Positions 35,288 to 45,525 are shown, counted from the first letter of the stretch. The stretch is DNA of 59,413 bases from an uncultured Lachnospiraceae bacterium (GCA_946491665.1 CAMLYL010000010.1:1-59413); one strand, 5' to 3'. Notes: a model not told the origin generated them from the letters alone. Translations and numbers: made by a program.

Positions 35288-36454
35288 TTATTTTCTTGTA
35301 TTCTTCAGGAAATCCGGAATCTTGATATCCTTCGGCTGAACGGAAGGTGTGGGATTCTTCGGCTTCTGAATCGTATTCATATTAACATTCTGCTGCGTGC
35401 CGGAAACTGTTCTGCTCTGGCCGGAAGCTGTTCTTGAAATATTCAGAGTACTGCCGTTTCCGAGTCTGGAACCCAGTCCGGACATAATATTCGGAGTCTC
35501 CGAAGTCTCCTCCAGACCTGTGGCAATGACTGTAATCGTCGCCGCATCCTGAACGGACTCATCATACTTCGCGCCAAAGATAATATTGGCATCGTCGCCT
35601 GCCAGATCCTGAACATAGCTGGCCGCGTCATTGGCATCCATCAGGGAGATATCACCGGAGATATTGATAATTACATGAGAAGCCCCTGTAATCGTAGTCT
35701 CCAGCAGCGGGCTGGAAACAGCCATCTTCACTGCCTCAATAGCCTTGTCATCGCCGGAAGCCGCGCCGATACCGATATGTGCCATGCCCTTGTCCTTCAT
35801 AACCGTCTGGACATCGGCAAAATCAAGATTAATCAGAGCCGGCAGGTTAATCAGGTCCGTAATTCCCTGAACCGCCTGCTGCAGCACTTCGTCTGCTTTC
35901 TTCAGAGCATCGGGCATTGTGGTTCTTCTGTCTACAATCTCAAGGAGTTTGTCATTGGGAATCACAATCAGAGTGTCTACATTCTCTTTTAAATTCTCAA
36001 TACCGCTGACAGCATTGGCCATACGCTTCTTCGCCTCAAACTTGAAAGGTTTGGTCACTACGCCTACGGTCAGAATTCCCATGGTCTTGGCAATTCTGGC
36101 GACTACCGGAGCTCCGCCTGTGCCTGTACCGCCGCCCATGCCGCAGGTGACAAACACCATGTCCGCACCTTCAATTGCCTTGGACAGCTCCTCAGCGCTC
36201 TCCTCCGCAGCTTTCTGTCCAATCTCCGGCTGGGCGCCCGCACCCAGTCCCTTTGTCAGCTTCTCACCGATCTGAATCAGTGTCGGCGCCTTGCAGAGTG
36301 TCAGAGCCTGTTTATCGGTGTTGACTCCGATAAACTCCACCCCTCCGATATTCTCATCTATCATACGGTTCACGGCATTATTGCCAGCTCCACCTACACC
36401 GACTACAATGATTCTGGCACTGGACTCAGCCCCTATAGACATAATCTCAACCAC
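35288..36454 (-). CDS. ftsZ: Cell division tubulin FtsZ
   Basis: 388 aa from a GTG preceded by AAAGGAGG; the open frame goes on to 36478 but without a spaced site. The nucleotide-binding domain shows [20 protein letters not shown] and the tubulin signature [13 protein letters not shown] (~105-117). The synergy loop region [11 protein letters not shown] and the C-terminal interaction peptide [14 protein letters not shown] are both present. It polymerises into the Z ring at the division site and, in sporulation, at polar septa. Last gene of the dcw cluster, followed by a strong terminator. Confidence 0.98.
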   Translation of the reverse strand: MVEIMSIGAESSARIIVVGVGGAGNNAVNRMIDENIGGVEFIGVNTDKQALTLCKAPTLIQIGEKLTKGLGAGAQPEIGQKAAEESAEELSKAIEGADMVFVTCGMGGGTGTGGAPVVARIAKTMGILTVGVVTKPFKFEAKKRMANAVSGIENLKENVDTLIVIPNDKLLEIVDRRTTMPDALKKADEVLQQAVQGITDLINLPALINLDFADVQTVMKDKGMAHIGIGAASGDDKAIEAVKMAVSSPLLETTITGASHVIINISGDISLMDANDAASYVQDLAGDDANIIFGAKYDESVQDAATITVIATGLEETSETPNIMSGLGSRLGNGSTLNISRTASGQSRTVSGTQQNVNMNTIQKPKNPTPSVQPKDIKIPDFLKNTRK

Positions 36455-36682
36455 AGTTGTTCCTCCTTTATATCTCAAACTTGATATCTTAAATTCCTGA
36501 ATTCTGTCATACTCTCTTCTGAATCTTCTATAACATTTTCATTCTATAATCTTTTACTTAAATAATCAACTGATTTTTCTAAAAATTTGATTTTTTTAAA
36601 ACAGTTCGTTACGGTTCTCAGCCATACAGGAGTATGCTCTGCTCAGTGTCATACTGGCATGGACGGAGCTCCCGGTGCAGTT
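36455..36682. other. Leader region of ftsZ
   Basis: A 228-bp gap between ftsQ and ftsZ, AT-rich in 36480-36600. A possible promoter, TTGATT then TATAGA with about 15 bp between, is too close-spaced to trust. The gap suggests ftsZ has its own transcription start. Confidence 0.35.
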
Positions 36683-37471
36683 TCATTCTTCTGCCGGAAC
36701 CGTCTGAACGTCCGCCGGAATCTCCGTCAATTCATTCATCTTAAAGTAGATATCGGTACTGGATTCACTCCAGGTATCCAGATGCAGCGTACCGGTCTGC
36801 CCCTCCAGCTGCGGCAGAATCTGATCCATACGCATAATTTTCTCATTCAGAGAAGATCCGCTCCCTACATCCACCTGGATATTTCCATAGCTCAGAAGAA
36901 CAGTATCTCCCTGCACATATATTGTTTCCGGAATCCGTTCATACTTTTTCACCAGCTGTGTCAGGCTTAAAAGTGTACGGAGAATCCCGCTGTCTTCCAT
37001 CCCCAGCTTCTCATAAAGCACTGCGTGATCCACCGACAGACCTGTAATTTTAATTGTTCCGTCAATGACCTCATTCGACAGTTCTACCACAAAACCATCC
37101 TTGTCAAAATAGGCATTTTTCCCAAGAGAAGGAATGTATACATATCCCAGCACGCCCTTTTCAATGACCCGAATCCGGATCTTTGAGGGGGATTTCAGCG
37201 AAATTTCCATCGAATCTACAAAAGGAATTTCCTCCTGCTTCTGAAATTTATTTTTCAGCACCACATACAGAGAATTCCATGAATACTCATCATCCAGTAC
37301 CCAGCTTTCAATTTGCTGTGCAGAGTAAATCTCATTCCCTTCTACTTCCACGTCCCGGACTACAAAGACCTTCCATATCATGACTGCTCCCAGCGCCAGG
37401 ATCAGGATCACAGTCGGAAGAACCACTCTCAGGACACGCCGGCGCTGCTTCCTTTTTCCTCGTTTTCGCAT
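36683..37471 (-). CDS. ftsQ: Cell division protein FtsQ/DivIB
   Basis: 262 aa. Basic cytosolic start (MRKRGKRKQRRRVLR), one TM (LPTVILILALGAVMIWKVF), then a POTRA domain beginning VVRDVEVEGNEIYSAQQIE and a beta-domain with GKNAYFDKDGFVVEL. This matches the DivIB/FtsQ layout; the protein bridges FtsL and the septal synthases outside the membrane. The position between ftsW and ftsZ agrees, although murG, commonly between them in Clostridia, is absent. Confidence 0.9.
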   Translation of the reverse strand: MRKRGKRKQRRRVLRVVLPTVILILALGAVMIWKVFVVRDVEVEGNEIYSAQQIESWVLDDEYSWNSLYVVLKNKFQKQEEIPFVDSMEISLKSPSKIRIRVIEKGVLGYVYIPSLGKNAYFDKDGFVVELSNEVIDGTIKITGLSVDHAVLYEKLGMEDSGILRTLLSLTQLVKKYERIPETIYVQGDTVLLSYGNIQVDVGSGSSLNEKIMRMDQILPQLEGQTGTLHLDTWSESSTDIYFKMNELTEIPADVQTVPAEE

Positions 37472-37484
37472 AATCTATCTCCTG

Positions 37485-38609
37485 CTATTCCATTGGAACC
37501 TCTCCGTCGAAACGGATTCCTCTGGACACGGACAGCACCAGTCCCATCTCCGCCAGAAGAATCACCATGGAAGTTCCTCCATAACTGATAAACGGCAGAG
37601 TAACACCGGTATTCGGTATGGAATTAGTAACAACGGCAAGGTTCAGAACCACCTGAAGAGCAATATGGGACATAACGCCCACCACAATCATCGCCCCGAA
37701 CAGATCCGGCGAATTATTGGCGATTACCATAAAACGCCAGATCAGGAGAACAAACAGCAATATGACGCAAATCGCGCCAAACAGCCCCACTTCCTCACAG
37801 ATAATTGTGAAGATAAAATCATTCTGCGCCTCAGGCACATATCCGAGCTTCTGAATGCTTCCCCCCAGCCCCTTTCCGAACAGACCGCCGGATCCGATGG
37901 CATACAGCCCCTGCAGTGTCTGGTAGGCATCATCCGGATAATCCTCCGGGTGCAGCCAGGCCATAATGCGGTCGCCTCTATAGGACTGGGTCAGAATAAA
38001 CACCGCCCCCACCGCCACGACCAGTCCGGCCAGAATGAAGAAATGCGAATACTTCGGACTTGCCACAAACATCATGAGAATACAGATGCCCGCCACAATA
38101 ATGGCAGTACTCAGATTACTGTAGGCAATCACAAGAATAATCGGCGCCACCCGGATCAGAATCTTGACAATGGTTCTGAAATCCCGGATCTGTTTCGGCA
38201 TTTTGCTCAAAACAGCCGCCATATAAATAATCACCGCAATCTTGGCAATCTCCGACGGCTGAAAACGAATCGGACCAATTTCCAGCCATCTCTGGGAGCC
38301 ATTTCCGGCGTCTCCCACAAAAATAACCGCAATACACAGAAGAAACGCCAGCAGATATATCGGGGTGCTGAACCGCTTCCAGATGCCATAAGGGATCCTG
38401 GATATCACCAGCATACAGACCAGTCCGCCCAGCGCCATGCCGGCCTGCCGCTTCAGATAATGAGCGGCATCGCCGAAAGTGCTCTGGGCCTCATAGGAGC
38501 TGACGCTGTAGAGCATGACCAGCCCGAATCCCACCAGAAAAATGATGAGAAACAGCAGACTGTAATCAAAATATTTCAATGGCTTTTCTTTCCCGCTGCG
38601 ATTACTCAT
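37485..38609 (-). CDS. ftsW: FtsW/SpoVE-type SEDS peptidoglycan polymerase
   Basis: 374 aa, about ten TM helices. SEDS features include the opening DYSLLFLIIFLVGFGLVMLYS, the loop GIGSGGLFGKGLGGS, QNDFIFTIICEEVG and ISYGGTSM near the end. It polymerises lipid II with its class B PBP partner. From sequence alone I cannot say whether it serves vegetative division (FtsW) or cortex synthesis (SpoVE); only one SEDS gene but two PBPs are in this cluster. Starts ATG after AGGAG, 7 bp after murD. Confidence 0.92.
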   Translation of the reverse strand: MSNRSGKEKPLKYFDYSLLFLIIFLVGFGLVMLYSVSSYEAQSTFGDAAHYLKRQAGMALGGLVCMLVISRIPYGIWKRFSTPIYLLAFLLCIAVIFVGDAGNGSQRWLEIGPIRFQPSEIAKIAVIIYMAAVLSKMPKQIRDFRTIVKILIRVAPIILVIAYSNLSTAIIVAGICILMMFVASPKYSHFFILAGLVVAVGAVFILTQSYRGDRIMAWLHPEDYPDDAYQTLQGLYAIGSGGLFGKGLGGSIQKLGYVPEAQNDFIFTIICEEVGLFGAICVILLFVLLIWRFMVIANNSPDLFGAMIVVGVMSHIALQVVLNLAVVTNSIPNTGVTLPFISYGGTSMVILLAEMGLVLSVSRGIRFDGEVPME

Positions 38610-38616
38610 TCAAAAA

Positions 38617-39978
38617 CTACTCCTTTAATGCATGCACCATTTCCTTAAACATCTTTCCTCTCACCTCATAGTTGGGAAACATTCCCCAGCTGGCACAGGC
38701 CGGAGACAGAAGAACCGCGTCCCCGTTCTCAGCCTTCTCGTAGCAGAGATCCACAGCTTCCTGCAGACTGTCTGCATAGACATAATCCGTAAATCCGCAG
38801 TCCTCCGCCTCCTTCGCTATTTTCTCTCTGGTCTGACCGATCAGAACCAGCAGTTTTACCTTCCCGTCAAAACTTTCAATCCATTCCCGGTAACTGGAGT
38901 CCTTATCATAGCCGCCGCCGATCAGGCAGGTAGGACGTTCCATGGCCTGGATTGCCTTAATCGCCGCATCCGGATTCGTTCCCTTGGAATCATTGTAAAA
39001 ACGGACGCCCCGCTTCTCCGTAACATACTCAATCCGGTGCTCCACCGCCTGGAATGTCCTCAGAGCTTCCCGGAGCTTCTCCAGAGGCACGCCGTAACTG
39101 ATGGCCATGGCGCTGGCAGCCATTACATTCTCATAATTATGGCGTCCGAGAATATTCAGCTCATCTGTGCGGATAACCTCTGTCACCTGCTCCCCGTCCG
39201 AATACAGGATCTGATCTCCATCCAGGTAAGCGCCCTCTTTCAGAGTATGCAGACTGCTGAACCAGATAATCTTCGCTTTCACCTGCGACGCCTGTTCCCG
39301 CAGAATCTCATCCTCATAATTCAGCACGCAGACATCCTCCGCAGTCTGATTTTTCGCGATACTCATCTTCGCCGCAATATAATTATCCATCGTATGATGG
39401 CGGTTCAGGTGATCCGGCGTAATATTAAGCACGGCAGAAACTCCGGGCCGGAAAGAATCAATCGTCTCCAGCTGAAAACTGCTGATCTCCGCCACTGTTA
39501 CGGTATCGTCCGTCATATCTGAAAGCACGCCGGTGTAGGGAATTCCGATATTTCCCACCACCTTCACACTGTCATAGCACCGCTTCATAATCTCTCCCAG
39601 CAGCGCTGTGGTCGTTGTCTTCCCATTGGTTCCGGTGACAGCCAGAACATCGCCCTTACCGCAGCGATACGCCAGCTCAATCTCCCCCCATACAGGGAGA
39701 TGCACCTCCCTGAATTCATTGACCAGGGGCAGATCCACAGGCACGCCGGGACTTAAAATCACCAGATCCAGACTTTTTTTCACATCCTCCGGCAGTTCTC
39801 CCGCATACAGTTCAATATGCTCCGTATTTCCGAGATTTTCCACAACTTTGCCGGTATCCAGATCTTTATTTCCGTCAAACAGAATCACTTCCGCATTTTT
39901 ACTCTGCAGCAGCTTTGCAGCTGCAATACCGCTGATTCCGGTTCCGAAAACCAGAACCCTTTTTCCTGAAAAGTCCAT
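38617..39978 (-). CDS. murD: UDP-N-acetylmuramoylalanine--D-glutamate ligase
   Basis: 453 aa from MDFSGKRVLVFGTGISG; AGGAGG overlaps the earlier ATG and is well spaced from this one. The Mur ligase P-loop GTNGKTTTTALLGE, the central HRIEYV motif (AVEHRIEYV), FYNDSKGTNPDA and the C-terminal LLSPACASWGMFPNYEVRG are all present. It adds D-Glu to UDP-MurNAc-L-Ala using ATP in the cytosol. Normal length for MurD. It lies between mraY and ftsW. Confidence 0.96.
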   Translation of the reverse strand: MDFSGKRVLVFGTGISGIAAAKLLQSKNAEVILFDGNKDLDTGKVVENLGNTEHIELYAGELPEDVKKSLDLVILSPGVPVDLPLVNEFREVHLPVWGEIELAYRCGKGDVLAVTGTNGKTTTTALLGEIMKRCYDSVKVVGNIGIPYTGVLSDMTDDTVTVAEISSFQLETIDSFRPGVSAVLNITPDHLNRHHTMDNYIAAKMSIAKNQTAEDVCVLNYEDEILREQASQVKAKIIWFSSLHTLKEGAYLDGDQILYSDGEQVTEVIRTDELNILGRHNYENVMAASAMAISYGVPLEKLREALRTFQAVEHRIEYVTEKRGVRFYNDSKGTNPDAAIKAIQAMERPTCLIGGGYDKDSSYREWIESFDGKVKLLVLIGQTREKIAKEAEDCGFTDYVYADSLQEAVDLCYEKAENGDAVLLSPACASWGMFPNYEVRGKMFKEMVHALKE

Positions 39979-40012
39979 TTCCATCCTCCTGTATGTCGAT
40001 TTCTGTAACTGC

Positions 40013-40963
40013 TCAGAGTCCGATAAACGCTACCAGACAGAGCAGCGCCGTAATAATGGAAAAAACTGCCACCACTCTGGTCTCCGACCATCCGCAGAGC
40101 TCAAAATGATGGTGGATCGGCGCCATTTTGAAGAAGCGCTTGCCGCCTGTCTTCTTAAAGTAAAGCACCTGAATCATGACCGAAAGGATCTCTATCCAGT
40201 AAATCAGTCCCACAATCAGAATAAAAATCGGCATCTGCATCATGTAAGCCGTGGCCGCCACAAAACCGCCCAGCGCCAGCGATCCGGTATCTCCCATAAA
40301 AACGCTGGCCGGATACACGTTAAACAGCAGAAAGCCCAGAAGGGCGCCTACAACCGCGCAGGTAATCGGCTGGATGCCGCTGCCGTTTCCGACTGCTACC
40401 ACAGAGAAAAAGGTTGCCACCAGAACTGTCACGCTGGAAGCCAGACCATCCAGTCCGTCAGTGAAATTGACTCCATTCACCGTTCCGATCACCGCCAGGA
40501 ACAATACCGGAACAGCCACCCAGGACAGAGACAGGTATTTTCCGCCGGAAAACGGAATCAGCATAGACAAAGAAATATCCTGATGCAGCAGATATACAGC
40601 GAACACCGCTGTCACCACAATCTGACAGAGCATCTTCTGCCATGCCAGAAGACCGTCGGATCTCCGGAGCACAACCTTCAGATAATCATCCAGGAAACCG
40701 ATGATTCCAAATCCCACTGTCACAAACAAAATCGGGATAATCCTGGGGTAGTCCTTCACATAGAGAAGCGAAGTAACTACAATCGCAATCAGAATCATAA
40801 TGCCTCCCATGGTGGGGGTTCCATTCTTTTTCTGATGAGACTCAAGCTCCTCTCTCTCTGTATTTCCAATCTTCAGTTTTCTCAGATACGGGATCATAAT
40901 CGGTCCCAGGATTGCCGTAACGGCAAATGCAATCAATACCGGAATTATTACCTGAAATGTCAT
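40013..40963 (-). CDS. mraY: Phospho-N-acetylmuramoyl-pentapeptide transferase
   Basis: 316 aa, ten TM helices. Family motifs: KKNGTPTMGGIMIL, the catalytic Asp pair GFLDDYLKV, NGVNFTDGLDGLASS, FMGDTGSLALGG and PIHHHFELCGWSE. It moves phospho-MurNAc-pentapeptide to undecaprenyl phosphate, forming lipid I. ATG after GAGGTAGG. It is separated from the upstream PBP gene by 170 bp that contains a GC-rich hairpin. Confidence 0.96.
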   Translation of the reverse strand: MTFQVIIPVLIAFAVTAILGPIMIPYLRKLKIGNTEREELESHQKKNGTPTMGGIMILIAIVVTSLLYVKDYPRIIPILFVTVGFGIIGFLDDYLKVVLRRSDGLLAWQKMLCQIVVTAVFAVYLLHQDISLSMLIPFSGGKYLSLSWVAVPVLFLAVIGTVNGVNFTDGLDGLASSVTVLVATFFSVVAVGNGSGIQPITCAVVGALLGFLLFNVYPASVFMGDTGSLALGGFVAATAYMMQMPIFILIVGLIYWIEILSVMIQVLYFKKTGGKRFFKMAPIHHHFELCGWSETRVVAVFSIITALLCLVAFIGL

Positions 40964-41025
40964 TTTCCTACCTCTTTTTCTCCCAGCCAGACAGCTGTAT
41001 CGTACATTTTATATTCATATTCTCA

Positions 41026-41053
41026 TGCCCCGGACAGCAAATATCCGGGGGCA
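41026..41053 (-). terminator. GC-rich hairpin between the second PBP gene and mraY
   Basis: TGCCCCGGA and TCCGGGGGCA form a stem of nine pairs with a nine-base loop and a one-base bulge. No T run follows, so an attenuator or processing site is as likely as a terminator. Confidence 0.45.
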
Positions 41054-41133
41054 GAGTGAACGATAACCTGAAATTTCATTGTAACTCATGTAGTATACGT
41101 CTTTTTTCCGGGATTTGCAACCGTCTTTTCTTT

Positions 41134-42984
41134 CTACTGCTGCACTTCTCCCTCCGCACTTTCCTCTGTCGTCTCCGTTTTTTCCAGTCCCAGATAGGGG
41201 AGTACATCGGAAAATATTTCCTGCATTACAGGAGCCGCTATGGTTCCTCCGTAATAGATTCCCTGAGGATTATAAATCACCACCAGGCCGATAATCTGCG
41301 GGTCCTCCGCCGGGGCAAAACCCAGGAAAGAAGAGATATATTTCTTCTCACTTCTCGGAAGAGTCTGGGAAGTTGCCGTCTTCCCGCCGACAGAATACCC
41401 CTCAACGGCTCCCTTCTGTCCGGTGCCCTCACTGACCACCTTCTCCAGAAGATACCGAAGCGTTTCTGATGTGCCGCTGTCCACAATTCCCTCTGTCTGT
41501 TCATAGGAAAAGGTTTCCACCACATTTCCGTCACTGTCCTCCACCCGGACTCCAAAATGAGGGGTAATTCTGTTTCCCCCGTTGATCAGGGAGGCAGCTG
41601 TAGTAATGAGCTGCATCGGCGTAATCTGGAAGGACTGACCAAAAGAAATTGTTGCCAGCTCCACCTGACCAATATTCTTTTCCTCATGCATAATAGTGGA
41701 CGCCTCTCCGGGCAGATCCACATTGGTCTTGGACAGAAGTCCGAACTGCTCAAAATACTGACAAAAGCTGTGTGCTCCCAGCCGGAGCCCCAGCTCGATA
41801 AACACAGGATTACAGGAATTCATAATTCCCTCTGTAAAAGTCTCCGCGCCGTGTCCCGTTGTTTTATGACACCGGATTCGCCGGTCTTCCACTATCTTGT
41901 ATCCCGGACAGTAAAAATTATCGTCCAGTGATACCACTCCTTCTTCCAGCGCAGCTGCCGTCGTTACAATTTTAAATGTGGATCCCGGCTCATAAGTATC
42001 GCTGATGCACCGATTCCGCCACATCTGATTCAGGAGCTCCTGCTCCTGTTCCTCTGTCAGATCATCCTGTATCAGAACATGTTCTGTTTTCTCTTCATCT
42101 TCTTCCTCCGCGGTGTCCGTATTTTCCACTGTATCAGGTTCTTCCTCCTGTACAAGGAATTCTTCTGTGAGGGTAAAAGGATCATTCAGATTATACTCCG
42201 GCACATTGACCATAGCCATAATTTCCCCGTTCCGGGGATTCATGAGTATCACGCTGACTGCGTCAGCCTGCTTTTCCTCCATTACGGTCTCCGCTGCCTG
42301 CTGAGCATAGCACTGAATATTATAATCCAGGCTCACCACCAGATTATCTCCGTTTACAGGCTCCTGCCGCCGCTCCCCCGCCTCCTCAATTTCCACTCCG
42401 GAGGCGTCAGTCATTGTCAGAATACGTCCTTCCGTACCCGCCAGCCACTCCTCGTACTTTACCTCCAGCCCCAGGATCCCCTGATTATCCCCGCCGGTAA
42501 AGCCAAGCACTTTAGAGGCCAGTTCCTCATAGGGATAATACCTTTTATAGTCTACATCCACTTTCACGCCGGCCAGATTGTAATCCAGGATCTTATCCCC
42601 GGTCTCCTTCGACACATTGGACTTGATTCTCTCGATGGAACTGATCTTCTCCACCCGTTCTCTGACTGTCTCTTCCGACATACCCAGTTCCTTCACAAGC
42701 ATATCGATAACAGCCTCCTCATCCTCAATCTGGCTGTGAATCACAGATACTGTACACACTGACTGATTGGAGGCGAGCACCACACCGTTGCGGTCCAGAA
42801 TTTCCCCGCGGGCCGCTTTGATGCTGCGCTCTCTTTCATGCAGATCCTCCGCCTTTTCACCGTAAAATTCAGACTTGAATATCATCAGCCAGGTCAGTCT
42901 TCCCGTCAGAAAAATAAGACCGCCGATCACGATCAGCACCAGTACCAGAATTTTCTTCTTCTGAAATGTTTTCAAACGCTTCAA
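41134..42984 (-). CDS. Class B penicillin-binding protein, SpoVD/FtsI family
   Basis: 616 aa from a TTG preceded by GGAG. TM near the start (ILVLVLIVIGGLIFLTGRLT), then a PBP dimerisation domain (RGEILDRNGVVLAS). Transpeptidase motifs: EPGSTFKIV (SxxK), MNSCNPVF (SxN) and GGKTATSQ, where KTA replaces the usual KTG. An acidic insert (VENTDTAEEEDEEKTEHV) lies before the active Ser. No C-terminal PASTA domain is visible, although B. subtilis SpoVD has one. By position it is the second PBP of the cluster, where spoVD lies in B. subtilis; the call between SpoVD and another class B PBP is open. Confidence 0.88.
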   Translation of the reverse strand: MKRLKTFQKKKILVLVLIVIGGLIFLTGRLTWLMIFKSEFYGEKAEDLHERERSIKAARGEILDRNGVVLASNQSVCTVSVIHSQIEDEEAVIDMLVKELGMSEETVRERVEKISSIERIKSNVSKETGDKILDYNLAGVKVDVDYKRYYPYEELASKVLGFTGGDNQGILGLEVKYEEWLAGTEGRILTMTDASGVEIEEAGERRQEPVNGDNLVVSLDYNIQCYAQQAAETVMEEKQADAVSVILMNPRNGEIMAMVNVPEYNLNDPFTLTEEFLVQEEEPDTVENTDTAEEEDEEKTEHVLIQDDLTEEQEQELLNQMWRNRCISDTYEPGSTFKIVTTAAALEEGVVSLDDNFYCPGYKIVEDRRIRCHKTTGHGAETFTEGIMNSCNPVFIELGLRLGAHSFCQYFEQFGLLSKTNVDLPGEASTIMHEEKNIGQVELATISFGQSFQITPMQLITTAASLINGGNRITPHFGVRVEDSDGNVVETFSYEQTEGIVDSGTSETLRYLLEKVVSEGTGQKGAVEGYSVGGKTATSQTLPRSEKKYISSFLGFAPAEDPQIIGLVVIYNPQGIYYGGTIAAPVMQEIFSDVLPYLGLEKTETTEESAEGEVQQ

Positions 42985-43039
42985 AAGTATGCTCCGGAAA
43001 TGTCATTTATTACAATCTATTCATTATTTTTCCTTACTA

Positions 43040-44989
43040 TTACTGCCCTGCGCCGGTGAGATTATTCTCTCCCACAATATCCAGGTCGGCATTCATCCCT
43101 GTCTGCTCTTCATCCGGATAAATATTCATATAAGGAAGAGCTTCCTCCAGAATCTCCCGTGCCAGATTCTGAGCATAGGAGCTGTGAGCCTGATCCTCCA
43201 CATTAGGTTCATCTACAACAACATAAATCACAACTTCGGGATTGTCTGCCGGTACAGATCCGATAAAAGAAACCAGATATTTTCCCTGAGCACGCTGTGA
43301 GGTGGCATTTCCCTCCTCATCCAGGACAAATTTCTGGGCTGTACCTGTCTTGCCGCACATGGAATAGCCATCCACCTTTGCGGTATTTCCTGTTCCCTCA
43401 TCCACAACAGCCTTCAGATATTCTTTAAGAGTATCCGCTGTCTCCTGGGAAATCGTCTGCCGCAGCAAAGTGGGACTGATCTCTTCTACCGTGTTTCCAT
43501 TCTCATCTTCCAGCTTATTTACCACATGGGGCAGATAATAGCTTCCGCCGTTGACAATAGAACTGTATGCGCTGGCAAGCTGTATCATAGTCACATTAAA
43601 ATTCTGCCCGAAGGAATTCGTAGCCAGATTAATGGTATTCAGATCTTCCGCTTTATAAATCAGAGTATCTGTACGACTCTCTCCCGGCAGATCAATATTC
43701 GTCCGCAGTCCGAAATTAAACAGCTGCTGATATTTCGCGAAATTGTTGCCGCCAATTTTATAGGACATCTGCATCAGCGCATCATTACAGGAATCCTCCA
43801 GAGCTCCGGACAGGGTCTCCAGGCCGTGTCCGCTCCGGCTTACACAGTGAATGGTATGGCCGGAAATCTGCTCAGAACCGTCACACATAAAAGTCATATC
43901 CTCTGTCAGGGTTCCGGTCTCCAGACCGCAGGCAATAGTAAATGGCTTTGCTGTGGATCCCGGTTCATAGGTGTAAGTAAGACAGAAATTCTGTTTCAGC
44001 GCCTCCACCGCTTTCTCCTGAGCTGCCTCATCCATGGAAGCGATATTCTCCTCCGAATAAAAAAGTCCCAGGTTCTCATCCGCAGTCAGTGTATAATCAT
44101 AGTTAGGATAATTTGCCATAGCCAGCACCTCTCCCGAATTGGGATCCATCATCAGTACACCGATATGAGCAGCTCCGCCTCCTGTTTCAGCATGATTCGT
44201 CAGTCTGTTATAAAACTCTTTCATCTTTGTTTCCACAATCGACTGCAGGTTGGCGTCAATGGTAGACACTACGGTCTGCCCGTTAATGGCCTCCTTCATA
44301 TTAATCTCATAATTAGAATCGGAATTCAGATAACCGTACTGACGGCCGTCTGTTCCGTTTAATACATCATTATAGGAATCCTCAATCCCTCCGATTCCCA
44401 GATTGCCGGATGCCGTATAGCCGATCAGGGCGCTGGCCAGAGAGCCGTAAGGATATTCCCGAATGTATTCTTTTTCAAACCAGATTCCCTTGATTTTCTC
44501 ATTTTCTCCCTGAAGAGTCTCAAAAGACTCAATCTCATTATAAGGAAGCCTGTCTGCCAGTTTCAGATATCTGTTGTCCTGATTATTTGATATAAACTCA
44601 CGGATCTCCGCAAAAGTATAATTCAGCTCTGACTCCTCAAAACAGGCCTGCAGCGCTTCCATAGTAGGTTCTAAATACTCTTCCTTGGATGTCAGCACGC
44701 TGCAATCTAAAATGACATTGTATACGTCTGTACTGGTCGCCAGAACAGTACCCTTACGATCTACAATGTCCCCCCGCCGAAACGGTATTGTAGTACTGCT
44801 GTATTCCTGATTGCTCAGCACAATTTTCTCATACCGTTCCCCGCTCTTCACTTCAATATAGCCAAGGCGCCCGATCATTACGATCAGGGCACCGCTCACA
44901 CAGATAAACAGAATCATAAGTTTCTTTTTCATCCGCAAAAGAAACTTAAACTCCCGTGTTCTCTTTTTTTTCTTCCTCATGGCTGCCAT
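43040..44989 (-). CDS. Class B penicillin-binding protein, FtsI/PBP2B-like
   Basis: 649 aa. Basic N-terminus, one TM (LMILFICVSGALIVMIGRLG), dimerisation domain (RRGDIVDRKGTVLATS), then transpeptidase motifs EPGSTAKPF (SxxK), EDSCNDALM (SxN) and CGKTGTAQKF (KTG). All look functional. It crosslinks septal peptidoglycan with its SEDS partner. ATG after GGAG. It lies just after ftsL, the usual place of the division PBP. It ends in an acidic tail (YMNIYPDEEQTGMNADLDI) without PASTA repeats. Confidence 0.9.
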   Translation of the reverse strand: MAAMRKKKKRTREFKFLLRMKKKLMILFICVSGALIVMIGRLGYIEVKSGERYEKIVLSNQEYSSTTIPFRRGDIVDRKGTVLATSTDVYNVILDCSVLTSKEEYLEPTMEALQACFEESELNYTFAEIREFISNNQDNRYLKLADRLPYNEIESFETLQGENEKIKGIWFEKEYIREYPYGSLASALIGYTASGNLGIGGIEDSYNDVLNGTDGRQYGYLNSDSNYEINMKEAINGQTVVSTIDANLQSIVETKMKEFYNRLTNHAETGGGAAHIGVLMMDPNSGEVLAMANYPNYDYTLTADENLGLFYSEENIASMDEAAQEKAVEALKQNFCLTYTYEPGSTAKPFTIACGLETGTLTEDMTFMCDGSEQISGHTIHCVSRSGHGLETLSGALEDSCNDALMQMSYKIGGNNFAKYQQLFNFGLRTNIDLPGESRTDTLIYKAEDLNTINLATNSFGQNFNVTMIQLASAYSSIVNGGSYYLPHVVNKLEDENGNTVEEISPTLLRQTISQETADTLKEYLKAVVDEGTGNTAKVDGYSMCGKTGTAQKFVLDEEGNATSQRAQGKYLVSFIGSVPADNPEVVIYVVVDEPNVEDQAHSSYAQNLAREILEEALPYMNIYPDEEQTGMNADLDIVGENNLTGAGQ

Positions 44990-45003
44990 ATATTACACCA
45001 CTC

Positions 45004-45525
45004 CTATCTGGACGCCACATCCGAATACTGATTCATGTAGTCACTGCTCTCCACGGAATAGTGCTGAATCTGATCGGAACCGGGATAAATCAGACCAAGC
45101 TCACCCGCACGGGTCTTGATCTCATCCAGAGTCATGGATGTCTCCAGACGCTTTTCCATTGCGTCATTATCGCCCTTCAGTTCACTGATCTGTGACTCCA
45201 GGGACGCAATTGAGGAAATACGCGTCGTAATATTCGACTGAAAATAAATAAAAACAGCACATACAGCGCAGCACAAAAGCGTTGCTGCTGTCAGGAAAAC
45301 AACATATCCCCGATTTACAGCCAGAGCACGCTGACGGTTTCTCCTGGCGGCTCTCTGTCTCTCACGTTCACGGATAATCTCCTCTCTGCTCCGCTGAGGA
45401 ACCTCTTCGCTCCGCCGCGGAACCGGAACTGTCTGCTGTCTTCGAACCGTATTTCCGTCTGTATATGTATGTTCACGATATTGTTTTCTGGATGCATGCT
45501 TCTGATATTCGTTTCTGTCTGCCAT
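45004..45525 (-). CDS. ftsL: Cell division protein FtsL-like
   Basis: About 173 aa from MADRNEYQKHASRKQ, spaced from AGGAAAGAG. A long basic, disordered cytosolic region (1-75, rich in Arg and Gln) precedes one TM (VVFLTAATLLCCAVCAVFIYF) and a short extracellular coiled coil (ISSIASLESQISELKGDND) ending with GLIYPGSDQIQHYSV. Membrane layout and place between rsmH and the PBP gene identify it as FtsL; sequence conservation in this family is always low. The N-terminal tail is longer than usual for FtsL. Confidence 0.82.
   Translation of the reverse strand: MADRNEYQKHASRKQYREHTYTDGNTVRRQQTVPVPRRSEEVPQRSREEIIRERERQRAARRNRQRALAVNRGYVVFLTAATLLCCAVCAVFIYFQSNITTRISSIASLESQISELKGDNDAMEKRLETSMTLDEIKTRAGELGLIYPGSDQIQHYSVESSDYMNQYSDVASR

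Noticed and set aside
36480-36600. ftsZ promoter TTGATT...TATAGA
   Set aside because: The spacer is 15 bp, too short, and the region is so AT-rich that chance matches are expected.
37380-41059. Long plus-strand ORFs (422 and 483 codons) opposite ftsW, murD and mraY
   Set aside because: They are antisense to well-conserved genes, rich in His, Arg and Gln as expected from reversed coding, and match no family.
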